Origin: Pseudomonadota bacterium | GTDB lineage: Bacteria; Pseudomonadota; Alphaproteobacteria; Rs-D84 | DNA: 45,943 nt | Direction of reading: 5' to 3' | Assembly (NCBI GenBank): GCA_023402015.1 | Contig: JAEXCU010000014.1 | Location: forward strand, 1 to 45,943 | Shown: in pieces, positions 14,497 through 23,119 of the stretch | Position numbering within the stretch: position 1 is the stretch's first letter | How the letters are laid out: each line of letters begins with the position of its first letter | Position numbers and translations under genes: made by a program | The notes under the pieces: generated by a model | What the model was told of the DNA's origin: nothing | The model's database searches: none | Seen by the model: only the letters and a program-made list of their open reading frames with translations

Positions 14497-15270
14497 TTAT
14501 TTTGTTTTTTGGTTGTAAATTGCATGCAAACCGGCCACGGCGGCAAACGCACGTTCCATGCGGGCGCGAATTATATTTACAGGCTGGTGTTTAGAAATAT
14601 TAAATTCTGTGATGTTATATTTATCTGAATCTGACATTTCACCAATGGCGTATGCCTGGATTTCAGAATGAACATCCACATATACAAACATATTACGATG
14701 GCCAAAATCGCCACCATTCGCATTAAAAATGGTATTATTATCGCGCGAAATCCGGTCGCACGCGCGCAGAATCGCCGCGGTTGGCTTGAACACGGGAATT
14801 GTGTCGCAATGCCCCCCCCCGGTCATTTTTTTGACCATTTCATTACTGCCGCGGAATATGGGGGAATAGCCCTTTTTAACGTAAAAATTTATCGCATTAC
14901 CCAATGAAATCAAATCCGCAGAACGGGCGCCATATTGCGCCGCGCATTCTGCGTGTCGTAATAAAACCGACCCGATATTTTGTGTTTGAAATTCTGGCAA
15001 TACATACAGACCGCGGATGGTGGCGACACTTTTCATACAGTCGCCCTGAACAAAACCAACCATTTCCGTGTCATTGTATGCACCAAACGCAAAATTAAAG
15101 GCACGTTTTTTCCATGCATTTTCGTAATCGCGAATAAAGTTTTCGCATTCACCCTGGGTCAGGGTATGACCATAATTCATCAGAATTGCGTTTTTGCGAA
15201 TACGCAAAAAATCATCCCATACGCCCGGGACAGATTGATTGAAAATAGGTACGATTTTTATATTCTTCAT
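14497..15270 (-). CDS. GNAT acetyltransferase with an internal G9 tract
   Basis: 257 residues from ATG at 15270. Residues 1-145 are a GNAT domain with the acetyl-CoA-binding loop in GLYVLPEFQTQNIGSVLL and a FYVKKGY C-terminal motif. A run of nine G on the coding strand (14812-14820) encodes Gly 151-153, exactly between the GNAT domain and a 105-residue C-terminal region of unknown type. A one-base slip would remove that second part and leave the enzyme domain. A strong promoter is visible upstream. Substrate unknown. Confidence 0.75.
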   Translation of the reverse strand: MKNIKIVPIFNQSVPGVWDDFLRIRKNAILMNYGHTLTQGECENFIRDYENAWKKRAFNFAFGAYNDTEMVGFVQGDCMKSVATIRGLYVLPEFQTQNIGSVLLRHAECAAQYGARSADLISLGNAINFYVKKGYSPIFRGSNEMVKKMTGGGHCDTIPVFKPTAAILRACDRISRDNNTIFNANGGDFGHRNMFVYVDVHSEIQAYAIGEMSDSDKYNITEFNISKHQPVNIIRARMERAFAAVAGLHAIYNQKTK

Positions 15271-15279
15271 AACGCGCAA

Positions 15280-15308
15280 AACATAATACAAATATTTTAT
15301 TTTGTCAA
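15280..15308 (-). promoter_or_regulatory. Promoter of the GNAT gene
   Basis: Minus strand: TTGACA (15303-15308), 17-bp spacer, TATGTT (15280-15285). The -10 box is 9 bp from the start codon. Confidence 0.6.
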
Positions 15309-15388
15309 CTTATTTTTAGAAATTATTTTATTTTTGTGTGCTTTTATTGGGTGGTCGGATGATAATCGGGGCGGCCCGCCGTGTCAAA

Positions 15389-16123
15389 TCAATATGAAAA
15401 ATCCAATTTTAACATACCCATGTTTTCATGCGCGGCGTTTGGAACGATGACAATATCTTTTTCCGCCGCCCATTTCCGGGTCAGTGAAATCGGCACCACT
15501 TTGTCGTTTTGCGCCGCATAATGTTGCTGTGGCACATGCGGCAATTCGTCCATGTTCAACGAAGATGACAGCGGGCTGTCCCCGAAAAAATCGGTCCATT
15601 CCACATGATTTAAAACACCCGCAATCGTAATCCATTTCACGACGTTTATTTCCGGATAATTTTTAATTATTAATCCCGTTGCCATTGCCCCACCGGAATA
15701 TCCAATCAATATAACCGGCCGATTTTTGGCAATTGTTTTAACTGTTTCCGCCAATGCATCTATGACCCGGGGTGAAAACCGACCGTCCGTCCAATCCGTT
15801 TGCGCGCACATGGGCGACATTAAAAACTGGCACGGTCGTGCGACATATGCAACATTTGGCGATTTGTCCGATGCCGCCAAATCACGCATAAACATCCCCC
15901 GGGGCGTTGGATCAGATGTTGGCGCACCCGACGCATGAAACGCATGGCCGTCGCCCTCGATATAAATATGTACTGGATTGTCAGAATTGGTCATTTTTTG
16001 CCATGTGGCGATTTCATATGTCGCCGTTTGTACCGGAACATATATCATTTCATACGGCGCACACCATTGCGAAACGCAACCAGAAAGTAAAAATAATGCG
16101 AAAAATAATCCCCTGCCCTGCAT
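15389..16123 (-). CDS. Lipoprotein alpha/beta hydrolase
   Basis: 244 residues from ATG at 16123. A lipoprotein signal (MQGRGLFFALFLLSGC) places the lipidated Cys at residue 16. GYSGG near residue 160 is the nucleophile elbow of an alpha/beta hydrolase, and a late His in NAAHENMG completes a likely triad with an Asp. It is probably an esterase or lipase anchored in the envelope. The longer frame to 16159 is rejected because it would run through a consensus promoter. Confidence 0.75.
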   Translation of the reverse strand: MQGRGLFFALFLLSGCVSQWCAPYEMIYVPVQTATYEIATWQKMTNSDNPVHIYIEGDGHAFHASGAPTSDPTPRGMFMRDLAASDKSPNVAYVARPCQFLMSPMCAQTDWTDGRFSPRVIDALAETVKTIAKNRPVILIGYSGGAMATGLIIKNYPEINVVKWITIAGVLNHVEWTDFFGDSPLSSSLNMDELPHVPQQHYAAQNDKVVPISLTRKWAAEKDIVIVPNAAHENMGMLKLDFSY

Positions 16124-16130
16124 ACCCAAA

Positions 16131-16159
16131 ATAATAGCGTCGCCACCCCACACAGTCAA
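16131..16159 (-). promoter_or_regulatory. Promoter of the lipoprotein hydrolase gene
   Basis: Minus strand: TTGACT (16154-16159), 17-bp spacer, TATTAT (16131-16136), 7 bp before the ATG. Points to a leaderless mRNA. Confidence 0.65.
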
Positions 16160-16216
16160 CCCGCACCAGATAAAAAAATATTAAACAGAAAAAAATACAA
16201 TCATATTTAAAAAAAT

Positions 16217-16269
16217 TTGACAAAAACACTTGACAAAATGATTGACAAATATTATTTTTGGGACATAAT
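16217..16269 (+). promoter_or_regulatory. Promoter with three TTGACA boxes
   Basis: TTGACA occurs at 16217-16222, 16230-16235 and 16242-16247, 12-13 bp apart. The third pairs with CATAAT (16264-16269) over a 16-bp spacer. AAGGTG precedes the ATG at 16293. Confidence 0.55.
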
Positions 16270-16292
16270 ACCTATAACAAAAAGGTGAATCT

Positions 16293-17087
16293 ATGTTCAA
16301 TAAATTGAAAATGAAAATTGCCGCACGTCGTGTTGAACGCCAGAAAGCACGCACAAATGCCGCAAAAAAATCCCGCGGTTCAAAAAAAACTAAGCCGGCC
16401 CAGAATTTCTGGACACGCGCATGGGAAATTATCTGCGCCCCGTTTCGCGCGATTAAACGTTTTTGCGTCCGCGCATGGGACTATATTCGCAAAATAGATT
16501 TAATCGGCATGATTAATCTGACATTACTGGTTGCGATTATATCTTTGTTTTCAATGCTGATTATTGATTTAACCACATGCAATCACAAACCGATTGTTAT
16601 CGTGGCCGATAATGCACCTGCGATTGTTCAAAAAAACGCGCCTGTTCAACAAAACGATGTTATTATTCGCAGTGTTAAACCGCGCAATATTGCACAACCC
16701 AGCCTGCCATTAAAGAAAGACACGGCAACAAATAAATTTGTATCACGCCCTGTTTCCGTGGTTCAGACAAAAAAATGCAATGTGGTAGAAAAACAGACTG
16801 CAAAATCCGGCGACACTATGTACGGCGACATTATAATTGACAGTCGCGGCGCGGCCACAATCCTGCGCGACGGCGGCAAGATTCAGGGCAACCTGTATCT
16901 GCAAAACATGCGCAAATATACATTACCATGCAATCTGCGCGTTGACGGCAACGTGTTCCTGCGCGATGTAAATATGTTGCAGTTTTGCGGGGATTTCACC
17001 ATCACCGGCAATATTTATGTCAGTCCCCGTTCATCATTTGGCCCGATTCCACGCACTGCGCGTCTGGGTGGCCAGGTAATACTGTAA
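16293..17087 (+). CDS. Membrane-anchored protein with bactofilin-like C-terminus
   Basis: 264 residues. The first 70 are strongly basic (many Lys/Arg, several Trp/Phe), then one membrane segment at about 72-93, a Pro/Gln-rich linker, and from about 170 a series of short strands (GDTMYGDIIIDSRG, GKIQGNLYLQN, NLRVDGNVFLRD, DFTITGNIYVSP) like the beta-helical turns of bactofilins or polymer-forming proteins. Family not recognised with certainty. A cytoplasmic basic tail with a periplasmic beta-helix is the simplest topology. Ends at a strong terminator. Confidence 0.7.
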   Translation: MFNKLKMKIAARRVERQKARTNAAKKSRGSKKTKPAQNFWTRAWEIICAPFRAIKRFCVRAWDYIRKIDLIGMINLTLLVAIISLFSMLIIDLTTCNHKPIVIVADNAPAIVQKNAPVQQNDVIIRSVKPRNIAQPSLPLKKDTATNKFVSRPVSVVQTKKCNVVEKQTAKSGDTMYGDIIIDSRGAATILRDGGKIQGNLYLQNMRKYTLPCNLRVDGNVFLRDVNMLQFCGDFTITGNIYVSPRSSFGPIPRTARLGGQVIL

Positions 17088-17120
17088 TAAATATTTAATA
17101 TATGATTTCTCCCTGAAAAA

Positions 17121-17146
17121 AAGACCGCGTGGGCGGTCTTTTTTCA
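17121..17146 (+). terminator. Intrinsic terminator
   Basis: Stem AAGACCGC/GCGGTCTT with GTGG loop (17121-17140), then T6. Confidence 0.85.
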
Positions 17147-17204
17147 TATCTTTTCATTACAAAATGTGATATAATTCACATATCCAAACAAAGGAAAAAA
17201 TAAA

Positions 17205-17477
17205 ATGAACACTTTTGAAAAAATTTTAAATGTCTTGGGAAAAAATCTGGGATACACGGTTGTGTTGTTGGTCGCAATTGTATTATTTGCATACTTTTCA
17301 GACGGCCTGATTGAAGGTGCAATAACCGCCGTATCCGCATTGGTTGGATACGCGTGCGCGTTGCAGTTGGTTCGCGAATATAAAAAATCCGCCAAATCTG
17401 CACAAACGACCCCCAAAGGCGCGATGAAAAAGCCTGCAACAAAAAAACCGGCCGCGAAAAAGACAAACAAGAAATAA
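17205..17477 (+). CDS. Small membrane protein with Lys/Ala-rich tail
   Basis: 90 residues. Two hydrophobic stretches (about 17-30 and 36-55) form a helical hairpin, followed by a basic tail of Lys, Ala, Pro and Thr (AKKTNKK at the end). A TATAAT box is at 17170-17175 and AAAGGA precedes the ATG. Function unknown; the tail could bind nucleic acid or anionic lipids. Confidence 0.7.
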   Translation: MNTFEKILNVLGKNLGYTVVLLVAIVLFAYFSDGLIEGAITAVSALVGYACALQLVREYKKSAKSAQTTPKGAMKKPATKKPAAKKTNKK

Positions 17478-17501
17478 TTTTTTTGATTTGTTAAAGACAA
17501 T

Positions 17502-17529
17502 AAAAAATCCCGCCACCGCGGGATTTTTT
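17502..17529. terminator. Bidirectional terminator
   Basis: Stem CCCGC/GCGGG with A6 before and T6 after. Lies between the small membrane protein gene and convergent secG. Confidence 0.8.
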
Positions 17530-17544
17530 ATACCTGATTCTTTA

Positions 17545-17865
17545 TTATTTTGTTTCGGGAACCGTTGGTGCAACCAATTCGCCGTCGTGTTGTAATAATT
17601 CTTGGCGCAGTTCACTTTGCCGGGTTGCGACATCTGTCTTGGATGAAACCAATGCCAATGCGGCACACAAAACAAAGAATATTGTTGCCAACCATGCGGT
17701 TGCCTTGGTCAGGAAATTACCCGCCGCCGCACCAGTCAACGCACCACCAAACATAGATGCCGCCGATGAACCGGACATACCACTGCCTTCGGATTTTTGC
17801 AATAAAATGATACCAATCATAAATACTGCAACGATAATTAATAAAACAAGTAAAATGGTAAACAT
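17545..17865 (-). CDS. secG: Preprotein translocase subunit SecG
   Basis: 106 residues. Two membrane helices (about 2-21 and 55-75) with the SecG motif LLQKSEGSGMSG and a Gly/Ala-rich loop containing MFGG. Part of the SecYEG channel in the inner membrane. The tail after residue 80 is charged and longer than in the shortest homologues. Follows rnc by 27 bp. Confidence 0.9.
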   Translation of the reverse strand: MFTILLVLLIIVAVFMIGIILLQKSEGSGMSGSSAASMFGGALTGAAAGNFLTKATAWLATIFFVLCAALALVSSKTDVATRQSELRQELLQHDGELVAPTVPETK

Positions 17866-17892
17866 TATTTTTCCTTTGATTATGGGGTGATT

Positions 17893-18540
17893 TTATCCGT
17901 CAATTCCTGAAATTGCAAGGATTTTCAACAATTCTTCTGCGGCGGCAATGCTGGCCGATTTTTTAGACGCACCTGTGGCCGTCGCACTGTGGCCCAGCGC
18001 ACTGACCGTGGCGTGAAATACCGGATTATGTGATGCACCCTGGGGCGCCAGATATTCATAAACGGGCAAAGCACCGGAATCTGTTTTCTGGACAAATTCT
18101 TGTAATGCGGTTTTCGGGTCTTTGGGCGCGGTAATATCACGCGCGGCCAAATCGTGCCATATTTCCGTTATAAATTTTTGCGCGGCATCAAAACCACCAT
18201 CCAGGAATATTGCACCAAATACGGCCTCCATCGCGTCGGCCAAAACATGCTGAATCCGACCGCCAGTCATATGTCCATGGCGAACCTGTTTATCCAGACC
18301 CAAATTCATTGCAACATCGGCCAGCGTTTCTGTGGATACCAACATGGCATGACGGCGGGCCAGTTCACCTTCGGCCTCGGCTGGGAACATTTCATACAAC
18401 ATAACCGCCACCGTCAGCCCCAGCACACGGTCGCCAATAAATTCCAATCGTTCATTATTATGCATGGCATCGGCACCACTTTGCGTCAGTGCCAAATCCA
18501 GTAATTCCGTGTTCTTAAAATTATAGTTCAGTTTTTTCAT
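17893..18540 (-). CDS. rnc: Ribonuclease III
   Basis: 215 residues. Cuts double-stranded RNA in rRNA maturation and RNA decay. The catalytic signature NERLEFIGDRVLGL is at residues 29-42, and the second acidic site is in LADAMEAVFGAIFLDGG. The C-terminal double-stranded RNA-binding domain is present (ALQEFVQ ... ASKKSASIAAAEELL). It follows lepB after a 115-bp gap. The usual era partner is not next to it. Confidence 0.95.
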   Translation of the reverse strand: MKKLNYNFKNTELLDLALTQSGADAMHNNERLEFIGDRVLGLTVAVMLYEMFPAEAEGELARRHAMLVSTETLADVAMNLGLDKQVRHGHMTGGRIQHVLADAMEAVFGAIFLDGGFDAAQKFITEIWHDLAARDITAPKDPKTALQEFVQKTDSGALPVYEYLAPQGASHNPVFHATVSALGHSATATGASKKSASIAAAEELLKILAISGIDG

Positions 18541-18655
18541 TTTTATCTTTATCTGTCGTAAATTAAATTATATGAAATGATTGGCGGCGTGTGATGGCCC
18601 GAAGTGTACAAACTGCTACATGAGGGCCAGCAGACGCAACAAGCGTTCATAGAAT
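18541..18655 (-). other. lepB-rnc intergenic spacer
   Basis: 115 bp with no ORF. A TATAAT-like box lies on the minus strand near 18568-18573. A 6-bp stem TGGCCC/GGGCCA spans about 18596-18630 and could form a weak stem-loop. Confidence 0.3.
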
Positions 18656-19534
18656 TTAATTTATGCCCATTCCGAAACGGTCCCAGCGCATCTTGCTGCC
18701 CCAATTCCAAATGACCAGCATCGGCGCGTAATAGTTATGCGAATACCATATAAACCAAACACGGCCCAAAACATTATCGCGTGGGACATATCCGACATCT
18801 GCGCGTGAATCATTACTGTTATCGCGATTGTCGCCCATAAAGAAATAATGATTTTCCGGAACCGTGAATGCCATTGTGTCATCCAGGCGTTCGTTATCAC
18901 TGTATTCAATAATGCTGTGCTGAACACCATTTGGCAACGTTTCGGTATATTCTGTCATTGCAAAGACCCCACATGCGCCCGGATACATTTTGCAGTACCG
19001 ATCATCTTTGTATTCAATTGTGTAATTAAACGGGGCCGGTTGATTGTTTATCCAGATTTTATTTCCCTTAATTGACATATCATCTTTGTAATACCCGACA
19101 TTACGCAAAGATTTGGACAATGTGGCCACAATATATGGGCGTGGATTTTCGCGCGGAACCTGGACATCATTGATATGCAGCCGTCCGCCAATCATCTGAA
19201 TTTTGTCGCCCGGACGCCCAATCAGGCGTTTGACATAATCCTGGGATTCATTAATGGGATTGCGGAATACTATAACATCGCCAATTTCTGGCTCACTTGC
19301 CCAAAAGCGCCCGTTCCACAATTTCCATGAACCAAACGGAAATGAATAACGCGAATACCCATATGCCCATTTTTCAACAAATATATGGTCGCCAACATGC
19401 AGGGTCGGTATCATTGACCCGGACGGAATGTTGAATGGTTCCAATAAAAAACTGCGGAATATGATAGCAATCAATGCACCATAAAATATTGTGTTAAACC
19501 ATTCACGCGCTTTGTTTTTATTTTTTGCTGGCAT
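18656..19534 (-). CDS. lepB: Signal peptidase I
   Basis: 292 residues. One membrane helix (about 14-32), then the catalytic Ser in PSGSMIPTL (near residue 40) and the Lys in DYVKRLIGRPGD (near residue 102), and the box GDNRDNSNDSR near 230. It removes signal peptides at the outer face of the inner membrane. AAAGGGG precedes the ATG. The promoter is divergent from comM (TTGCGC and TATAAA on the minus strand). Confidence 0.95.
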   Translation of the reverse strand: MPAKNKNKAREWFNTIFYGALIAIIFRSFLLEPFNIPSGSMIPTLHVGDHIFVEKWAYGYSRYSFPFGSWKLWNGRFWASEPEIGDVIVFRNPINESQDYVKRLIGRPGDKIQMIGGRLHINDVQVPRENPRPYIVATLSKSLRNVGYYKDDMSIKGNKIWINNQPAPFNYTIEYKDDRYCKMYPGACGVFAMTEYTETLPNGVQHSIIEYSDNERLDDTMAFTVPENHYFFMGDNRDNSNDSRADVGYVPRDNVLGRVWFIWYSHNYYAPMLVIWNWGSKMRWDRFGMGIN

Positions 19535-19570
19535 ATTCTTTTACCCCTTTGGTCGGGGGTATTTTATAAC

Positions 19571-19599
19571 TTGAATTGATTCAGCGCAAGTTTTAATAT
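19571..19599 (+). promoter_or_regulatory. Promoter of comM
   Basis: TTGAAT (19571-19576), 17-bp spacer, TAATAT (19594-19599), 6 bp before the ATG; leaderless mRNA likely. Confidence 0.55.
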
Positions 19600-19605
19600 A
19601 AAAAT

Positions 19606-21129
19606 ATGATTTCTTTGAATTCTTTGATATTTAATGGGATGGATGCAACCCGTATAGAGGTTCAGGTTCAACTGTCATCGGGTCTGGCCAAACCAGAATT
19701 TAACATAATTGGATTGGCCGATCGCGCTGTCAAAGAATCCGCAGAACGTATTCGCAATGTTTTGTCTGCACTTAATTTGTCATTGCCGCCCAAAAGATTG
19801 ACGGTGAATCTGTCGCCGGCCGATGTTGAAAAAAGTGGTTCACACTTTGACCTGCCGATATTGTGTGGGATACTGTGTGCGATTGGCATTCTGCCCCAAG
19901 ATAAATTGGCCGAATACGTTATAATGGGCGAAGTGGGATTGGATGGCGCCATTGTAAAATCAGACGGTGTATTACCGGCCAGTGTTTGGGCAAATAAAAA
20001 CAACCTGGGCGTTATTTGTCCGGGCGCCCAAGGGGGCGAGGCACGGATGTCCGGCCACAACAACATATTGGCACCAAATCATGTTCTGGAATTAATTAAT
20101 CATTTCAAAGGAACCCAGATTTTACCACTGCCTGCGATAATGCATGCGGCAACCACAACCCGGGAATGTGGTGATATGTCCGATGTCCATGGTCAATCTG
20201 CGGCCAAGCGTGCATTGGAAATCGCGGCGGCGGGCGGGCATGCAATGTTAATGGTTGGACCGCCGGGGTCAGGTAAAACAATGCTGGCATCGCGGTTGCC
20301 CGGAATAATGCCAGAAATGACGCCGGATGAAATTTTGGAAACATCCATAATTTATTCCATTGCCGGCCAGTTAAATGGCCAATCGCTGATTACCACGCGC
20401 CCGTTTCGCAGTGTGCATCATACGTCCAGTGCGATATCATTGGCCGGCGGCACCGGAAACGCGCGACCGGGTGAAATATCATTGGCACATAACGGGGTGC
20501 TGTTTCTGGATGAATTGCCGGAATTTAACCGCACAACATTGGAAATTCTGCGTCAACCGATGGAGGCCGGAAAAATCATGATTTCCCGCGCCCGTAAAAA
20601 TGCCGAATACCCCGCACGATTTCAATTAATCGCGGCCATGAATCCGTGTCCGTGCGGACACCTGGGCAATGCCGCAATGTCATGCACGCGCGCGCCCCGC
20701 TGTGCCGAGGCATATCAAAACAAAATATCCGGCCCACTGTTGGACAGAATTGATTTACATGTAGAAGTTGACCCGGTCAACCCATGGGAAATGAAAAACG
20801 ATGACACCGCGCCGCGCGAAACCAGTGCGCAAATACGTTCGCGTGTTGTTGCGGCGCATAACCGACAAATTGCGCGCCAGGGTTGTGTTAACGCGCGTCT
20901 GGATGGCCCCGAATTGGACGCGGTTGTTAAACTTAATCCGGAACTGACAAATTTCCTGAATACGGCGGCTGAAAAAATGGGCATGTCTGCACGCGGATAC
21001 AATCGGATTAAACGAATTGCCCGAACAATTGCCGATTTGCGCGGCGGCGATGATATCACAATGTCTGATCTGGCCGAGGCATTATCATACCGCCCCATAA
21101 ATCGCGGAAAATATGGTATTAAATTATAA
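19606..21129 (+). CDS. comM: YifB/ComM-family Mg-chelatase-like AAA ATPase
   Basis: 507 residues. Hexameric helicase that drives branch migration during natural transformation in other bacteria. The N-terminal Lon-protease-like fold ends near 165. Walker A is GPPGSGKT (about 219-226) and Walker B LFLDELPEF (about 303-311). A Cys-rich insert (NPCPCGHLG ... CTRAPRC) and the C-terminal Mg-chelatase domain follow. No ribosome binding site is visible. Ends at a bidirectional terminator. Confidence 0.95.
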   Translation: MISLNSLIFNGMDATRIEVQVQLSSGLAKPEFNIIGLADRAVKESAERIRNVLSALNLSLPPKRLTVNLSPADVEKSGSHFDLPILCGILCAIGILPQDKLAEYVIMGEVGLDGAIVKSDGVLPASVWANKNNLGVICPGAQGGEARMSGHNNILAPNHVLELINHFKGTQILPLPAIMHAATTTRECGDMSDVHGQSAAKRALEIAAAGGHAMLMVGPPGSGKTMLASRLPGIMPEMTPDEILETSIIYSIAGQLNGQSLITTRPFRSVHHTSSAISLAGGTGNARPGEISLAHNGVLFLDELPEFNRTTLEILRQPMEAGKIMISRARKNAEYPARFQLIAAMNPCPCGHLGNAAMSCTRAPRCAEAYQNKISGPLLDRIDLHVEVDPVNPWEMKNDDTAPRETSAQIRSRVVAAHNRQIARQGCVNARLDGPELDAVVKLNPELTNFLNTAAEKMGMSARGYNRIKRIARTIADLRGGDDITMSDLAEALSYRPINRGKYGIKL

Positions 21130-21131
21130 AA

Positions 21132-21156
21132 AATGCCCCAAACGGGGCATTTTTAA
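21132..21156. terminator. Bidirectional terminator
   Basis: Stem AATGCCCC/GGGGCATT with AAAC loop, with A6 on one side and T5 on the other. Shared by comM and the convergent exported-protein gene. Confidence 0.85.
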
Positions 21157-21434
21157 TTACTGTAATAACAGTTTTCGGTATATGTGAATGAACCAGTGGC
21201 ATCACTGCCACTGTTGCCGGACGGGATATAACATGACGTTATGCCGCCGGTATTATTGTCCGGCGTTGTTCCGTATACCCCGCCCGACGACGGGCATCGC
21301 ACACAATTTCCAGATGCCAGGTAATAACCCGGTTTGCACGCATAATATGTTGTGCCATTTGCGGTACATGCCGCATGCGTCATATTTGGAATACCCACAA
21401 TTGCAACGGCGGCAAAAAACAGTATTTTTTTCAT
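21153..21434 (-). CDS. Small exported Cys-rich protein
   Basis: 93 residues with a signal peptide cleaved near THA (residue 21) and seven Cys in the mature chain (C-x9-C, GNCVRCPSSGG). The C-terminus TSCYIPSGNSGSDATGSFTYTENCYY matches the ends of the proteins at 12945 and 23120, while the middle differs. It lies 12 bp after the upstream exported-protein gene and is probably in the same transcript, under leader RNA copy 2. Confidence 0.8.
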   Translation of the reverse strand: MKKILFFAAVAIVGIPNMTHAACTANGTTYYACKPGYYLASGNCVRCPSSGGVYGTTPDNNTGGITSCYIPSGNSGSDATGSFTYTENCYYSN

Positions 21435-21446
21435 TTTTTACCCCCA

Positions 21447-21779
21447 TTAAATTATTGTACATGACGGGATTGGTGTGCCGCATTTTGCCTGATAACACTG
21501 AATCAGATTTCCGGCGGTGGCCGCGCATGATCCGTACGTGGTTTCGGTATAACCAATACTGTCTGATGAACGTGTGGCACTGCGATAACATGTACTGCCA
21601 CTGGCCGACCATCCCGTGGGACAGGTATATTCACGTTCAGACGTGCCGGTTGGACAACAATTACAGTTATTCCCCGAATTCTGACGGCATTTTGTTAAAC
21701 TGGTACAGGCACCATTCACCGTCCCAGCGGTCATCACAATTACCGCAACAACCGTTGCAGATACAGATAAATGTTTCAT
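21447..21779 (-). CDS. Small exported Cys-rich protein under leader RNA copy 2
   Basis: 110 residues from ATG at 21779, set by the strong AGGAGG 7 bases upstream. Signal peptide to about residue 23 (VNG), then a mature chain with about 13 Cys, including CNCC and paired CPTG motifs. No recognised domain. First gene of a two-gene unit with the protein at 21153, and directly downstream of a structured leader ending in a terminator. Confidence 0.78.
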   Translation of the reverse strand: MKHLSVSATVVAVIVMTAGTVNGACTSLTKCRQNSGNNCNCCPTGTSEREYTCPTGWSASGSTCYRSATRSSDSIGYTETTYGSCAATAGNLIQCYQAKCGTPIPSCTII

Positions 21780-21807
21780 ATAAACCTCCTGTGTTTTTTG
21801 ATGAAAC

Positions 21808-22013
21808 AAAAAACCACCAAAAAATGGTGGTCAGGAGGCTCATAACAATTTTTAGGAATTGCGTTGCGTATTTAATATTTCGCAACCCTCCTGACCGATA
21901 TCAGGAGTTAATTTTCGTCGTAATAATAAAACGGCGCAATTTTGGCGCCATCGGTATGTATTCCGACGCCTAAACAAGGGTTATGAGGCCCCACCCCGGC
22001 AACACGCCCGGGC
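21808..22013 (-). ncRNA. Structured leader RNA, copy 2
   Basis: Reads on the minus strand from a promoter at 22020-22048 (TTTACA-17-TATAAT). P1 is CCCGG/CCGGG near 21994-22013; then GGGGC-CTCATA-ACCC; a variable domain with GCGTCGGAATACATACC and ACGACG conserved with copy 1; segment A CTCCTG (21902-21907); segment B GGTCAGGAGG (21887-21896); P3 TTGCG/CGCAA; P4 CAATT/AATTG; segment C CCTCCTGACC (21829-21838); terminator ACCACCA/TGGTGGT plus T6 (21808-21831). P3 shows compensatory change against copy 1 (CCGCG/CGCGG). Confidence 0.75.
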
Positions 22014-22019
22014 ATTCGT

Positions 22020-22048
22020 ATTATATTTAATAAAGTTTGTGATGTAAA
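22020..22048 (-). promoter_or_regulatory. Promoter of leader RNA copy 2
   Basis: Minus strand: TTTACA (22043-22048), 17-bp spacer, TATAAT (22020-22025). Confidence 0.6.
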
Positions 22049-22054
22049 GTGATT

Positions 22055-22078
22055 AAAAAATGCCCCAAACGGGGCATC
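22055..22078 (-). terminator. Terminator of the outer-membrane protein gene
   Basis: Stem ATGCCCC/GGGGCAT with a 4-base loop followed on the minus strand by T6. Nearly the same sequence as the terminator at 21132. Confidence 0.8.
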
Positions 22079-22079
22079 T

Positions 22080-23057
22080 TTAAAATTCAAATCGCACGCC
22101 CAGCATAATATTGGCGTAAATCAGGTTTTCACCACTGAACCAATCGCGTTTGCGCGTATCATCTTCGTTTTGCAATGTCCATTTAATTTTGGGAACATAT
22201 GCCACACGCGCCCCCAAATCCAGGTATATTGTTTCTGTAATCCCGTATGACAACCCCAGCGCAACCACACCGGCAATATTTGAATTACGGTTTTCAGATT
22301 TATAAAATTGCAATACGCCAAATTGGTCCAATTTACCAAAGTTTTGTAAATCCACTGAAGATGACAAATCACCATACAGGTCAGACAAATTCAATGTGGT
22401 CTTGGTGTCTGCATAACCAATTCCCAAACCGACATATGGTATAACCTGGCGCATTGGTTTTTGTAATCCGTCAAAGAAATCGTAAAATGCCATTGCACTG
22501 ACAATATCTGTGGATATTTTGGATTGTACACTGCCACTTTGTGCATGGACAACAACACCTGCGACATTACCACCAACCAATGCCAAATCGCCTTCAAACA
22601 ATGGTGATGCATTGTATTCGCTTTCTGCGATATGGTCCCAACCCAATTCAATACGCCATTGGGGATGATTTGGTATCGTCCAACCGATACTGGCACCGGC
22701 GGCAAATGTAAACGAAGAATAATCTTTGTTCGGGGGCAATTCGGCCAATTCACCGATGCCAGCATATTCAAATCCTGCGCATCCACCACCGTCAACGCAT
22801 GCATCATAATATGCCGCCGAAACAACCATACCGTCGGCCGGATTTATATAATATTCACTGGTCAAAGAACCGATTTCATTCTTGATTGATGCAAAAGACA
22901 TTGATGCACCACCGCGCACAGATATTGTAAAGCGCGAACCATCATCAGTATACCAGCCATCACCGACATACGTTCCCGGATATTGCCAATTGGCCTGGGC
23001 CGCACCAAACAGTGCGCATGACAAAACAGGCAGCAAAAATATTTTTCCAACTTTCAT
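22080..23057 (-). CDS. Outer-membrane beta-barrel protein
   Basis: 325 residues. Signal peptide cleaved near AQA (residue 22). The mature chain has alternating amphipathic strands (RFTISVRGGASMSF, YLDLGARVAYV, IYANIMLGVRFEF) and ends in Phe, the usual BAM signal. Similar in style to the surface antigen/OmpA-like barrels of alphaproteobacteria. Start at 23057 is supported by a TATAAT box 7 bp upstream (23065-23070); likely leaderless. A porin, adhesin or structural role cannot be told apart. Confidence 0.8.
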   Translation of the reverse strand: MKVGKIFLLPVLSCALFGAAQANWQYPGTYVGDGWYTDDGSRFTISVRGGASMSFASIKNEIGSLTSEYYINPADGMVVSAAYYDACVDGGGCAGFEYAGIGELAELPPNKDYSSFTFAAGASIGWTIPNHPQWRIELGWDHIAESEYNASPLFEGDLALVGGNVAGVVVHAQSGSVQSKISTDIVSAMAFYDFFDGLQKPMRQVIPYVGLGIGYADTKTTLNLSDLYGDLSSSVDLQNFGKLDQFGVLQFYKSENRNSNIAGVVALGLSYGITETIYLDLGARVAYVPKIKWTLQNEDDTRKRDWFSGENLIYANIMLGVRFEF

Positions 23058-23119
23058 GCCATTTATTATATCACAAATGCAAACTGATAAAAACAGAATT
23101 TATACATGTGAAAAAATTA

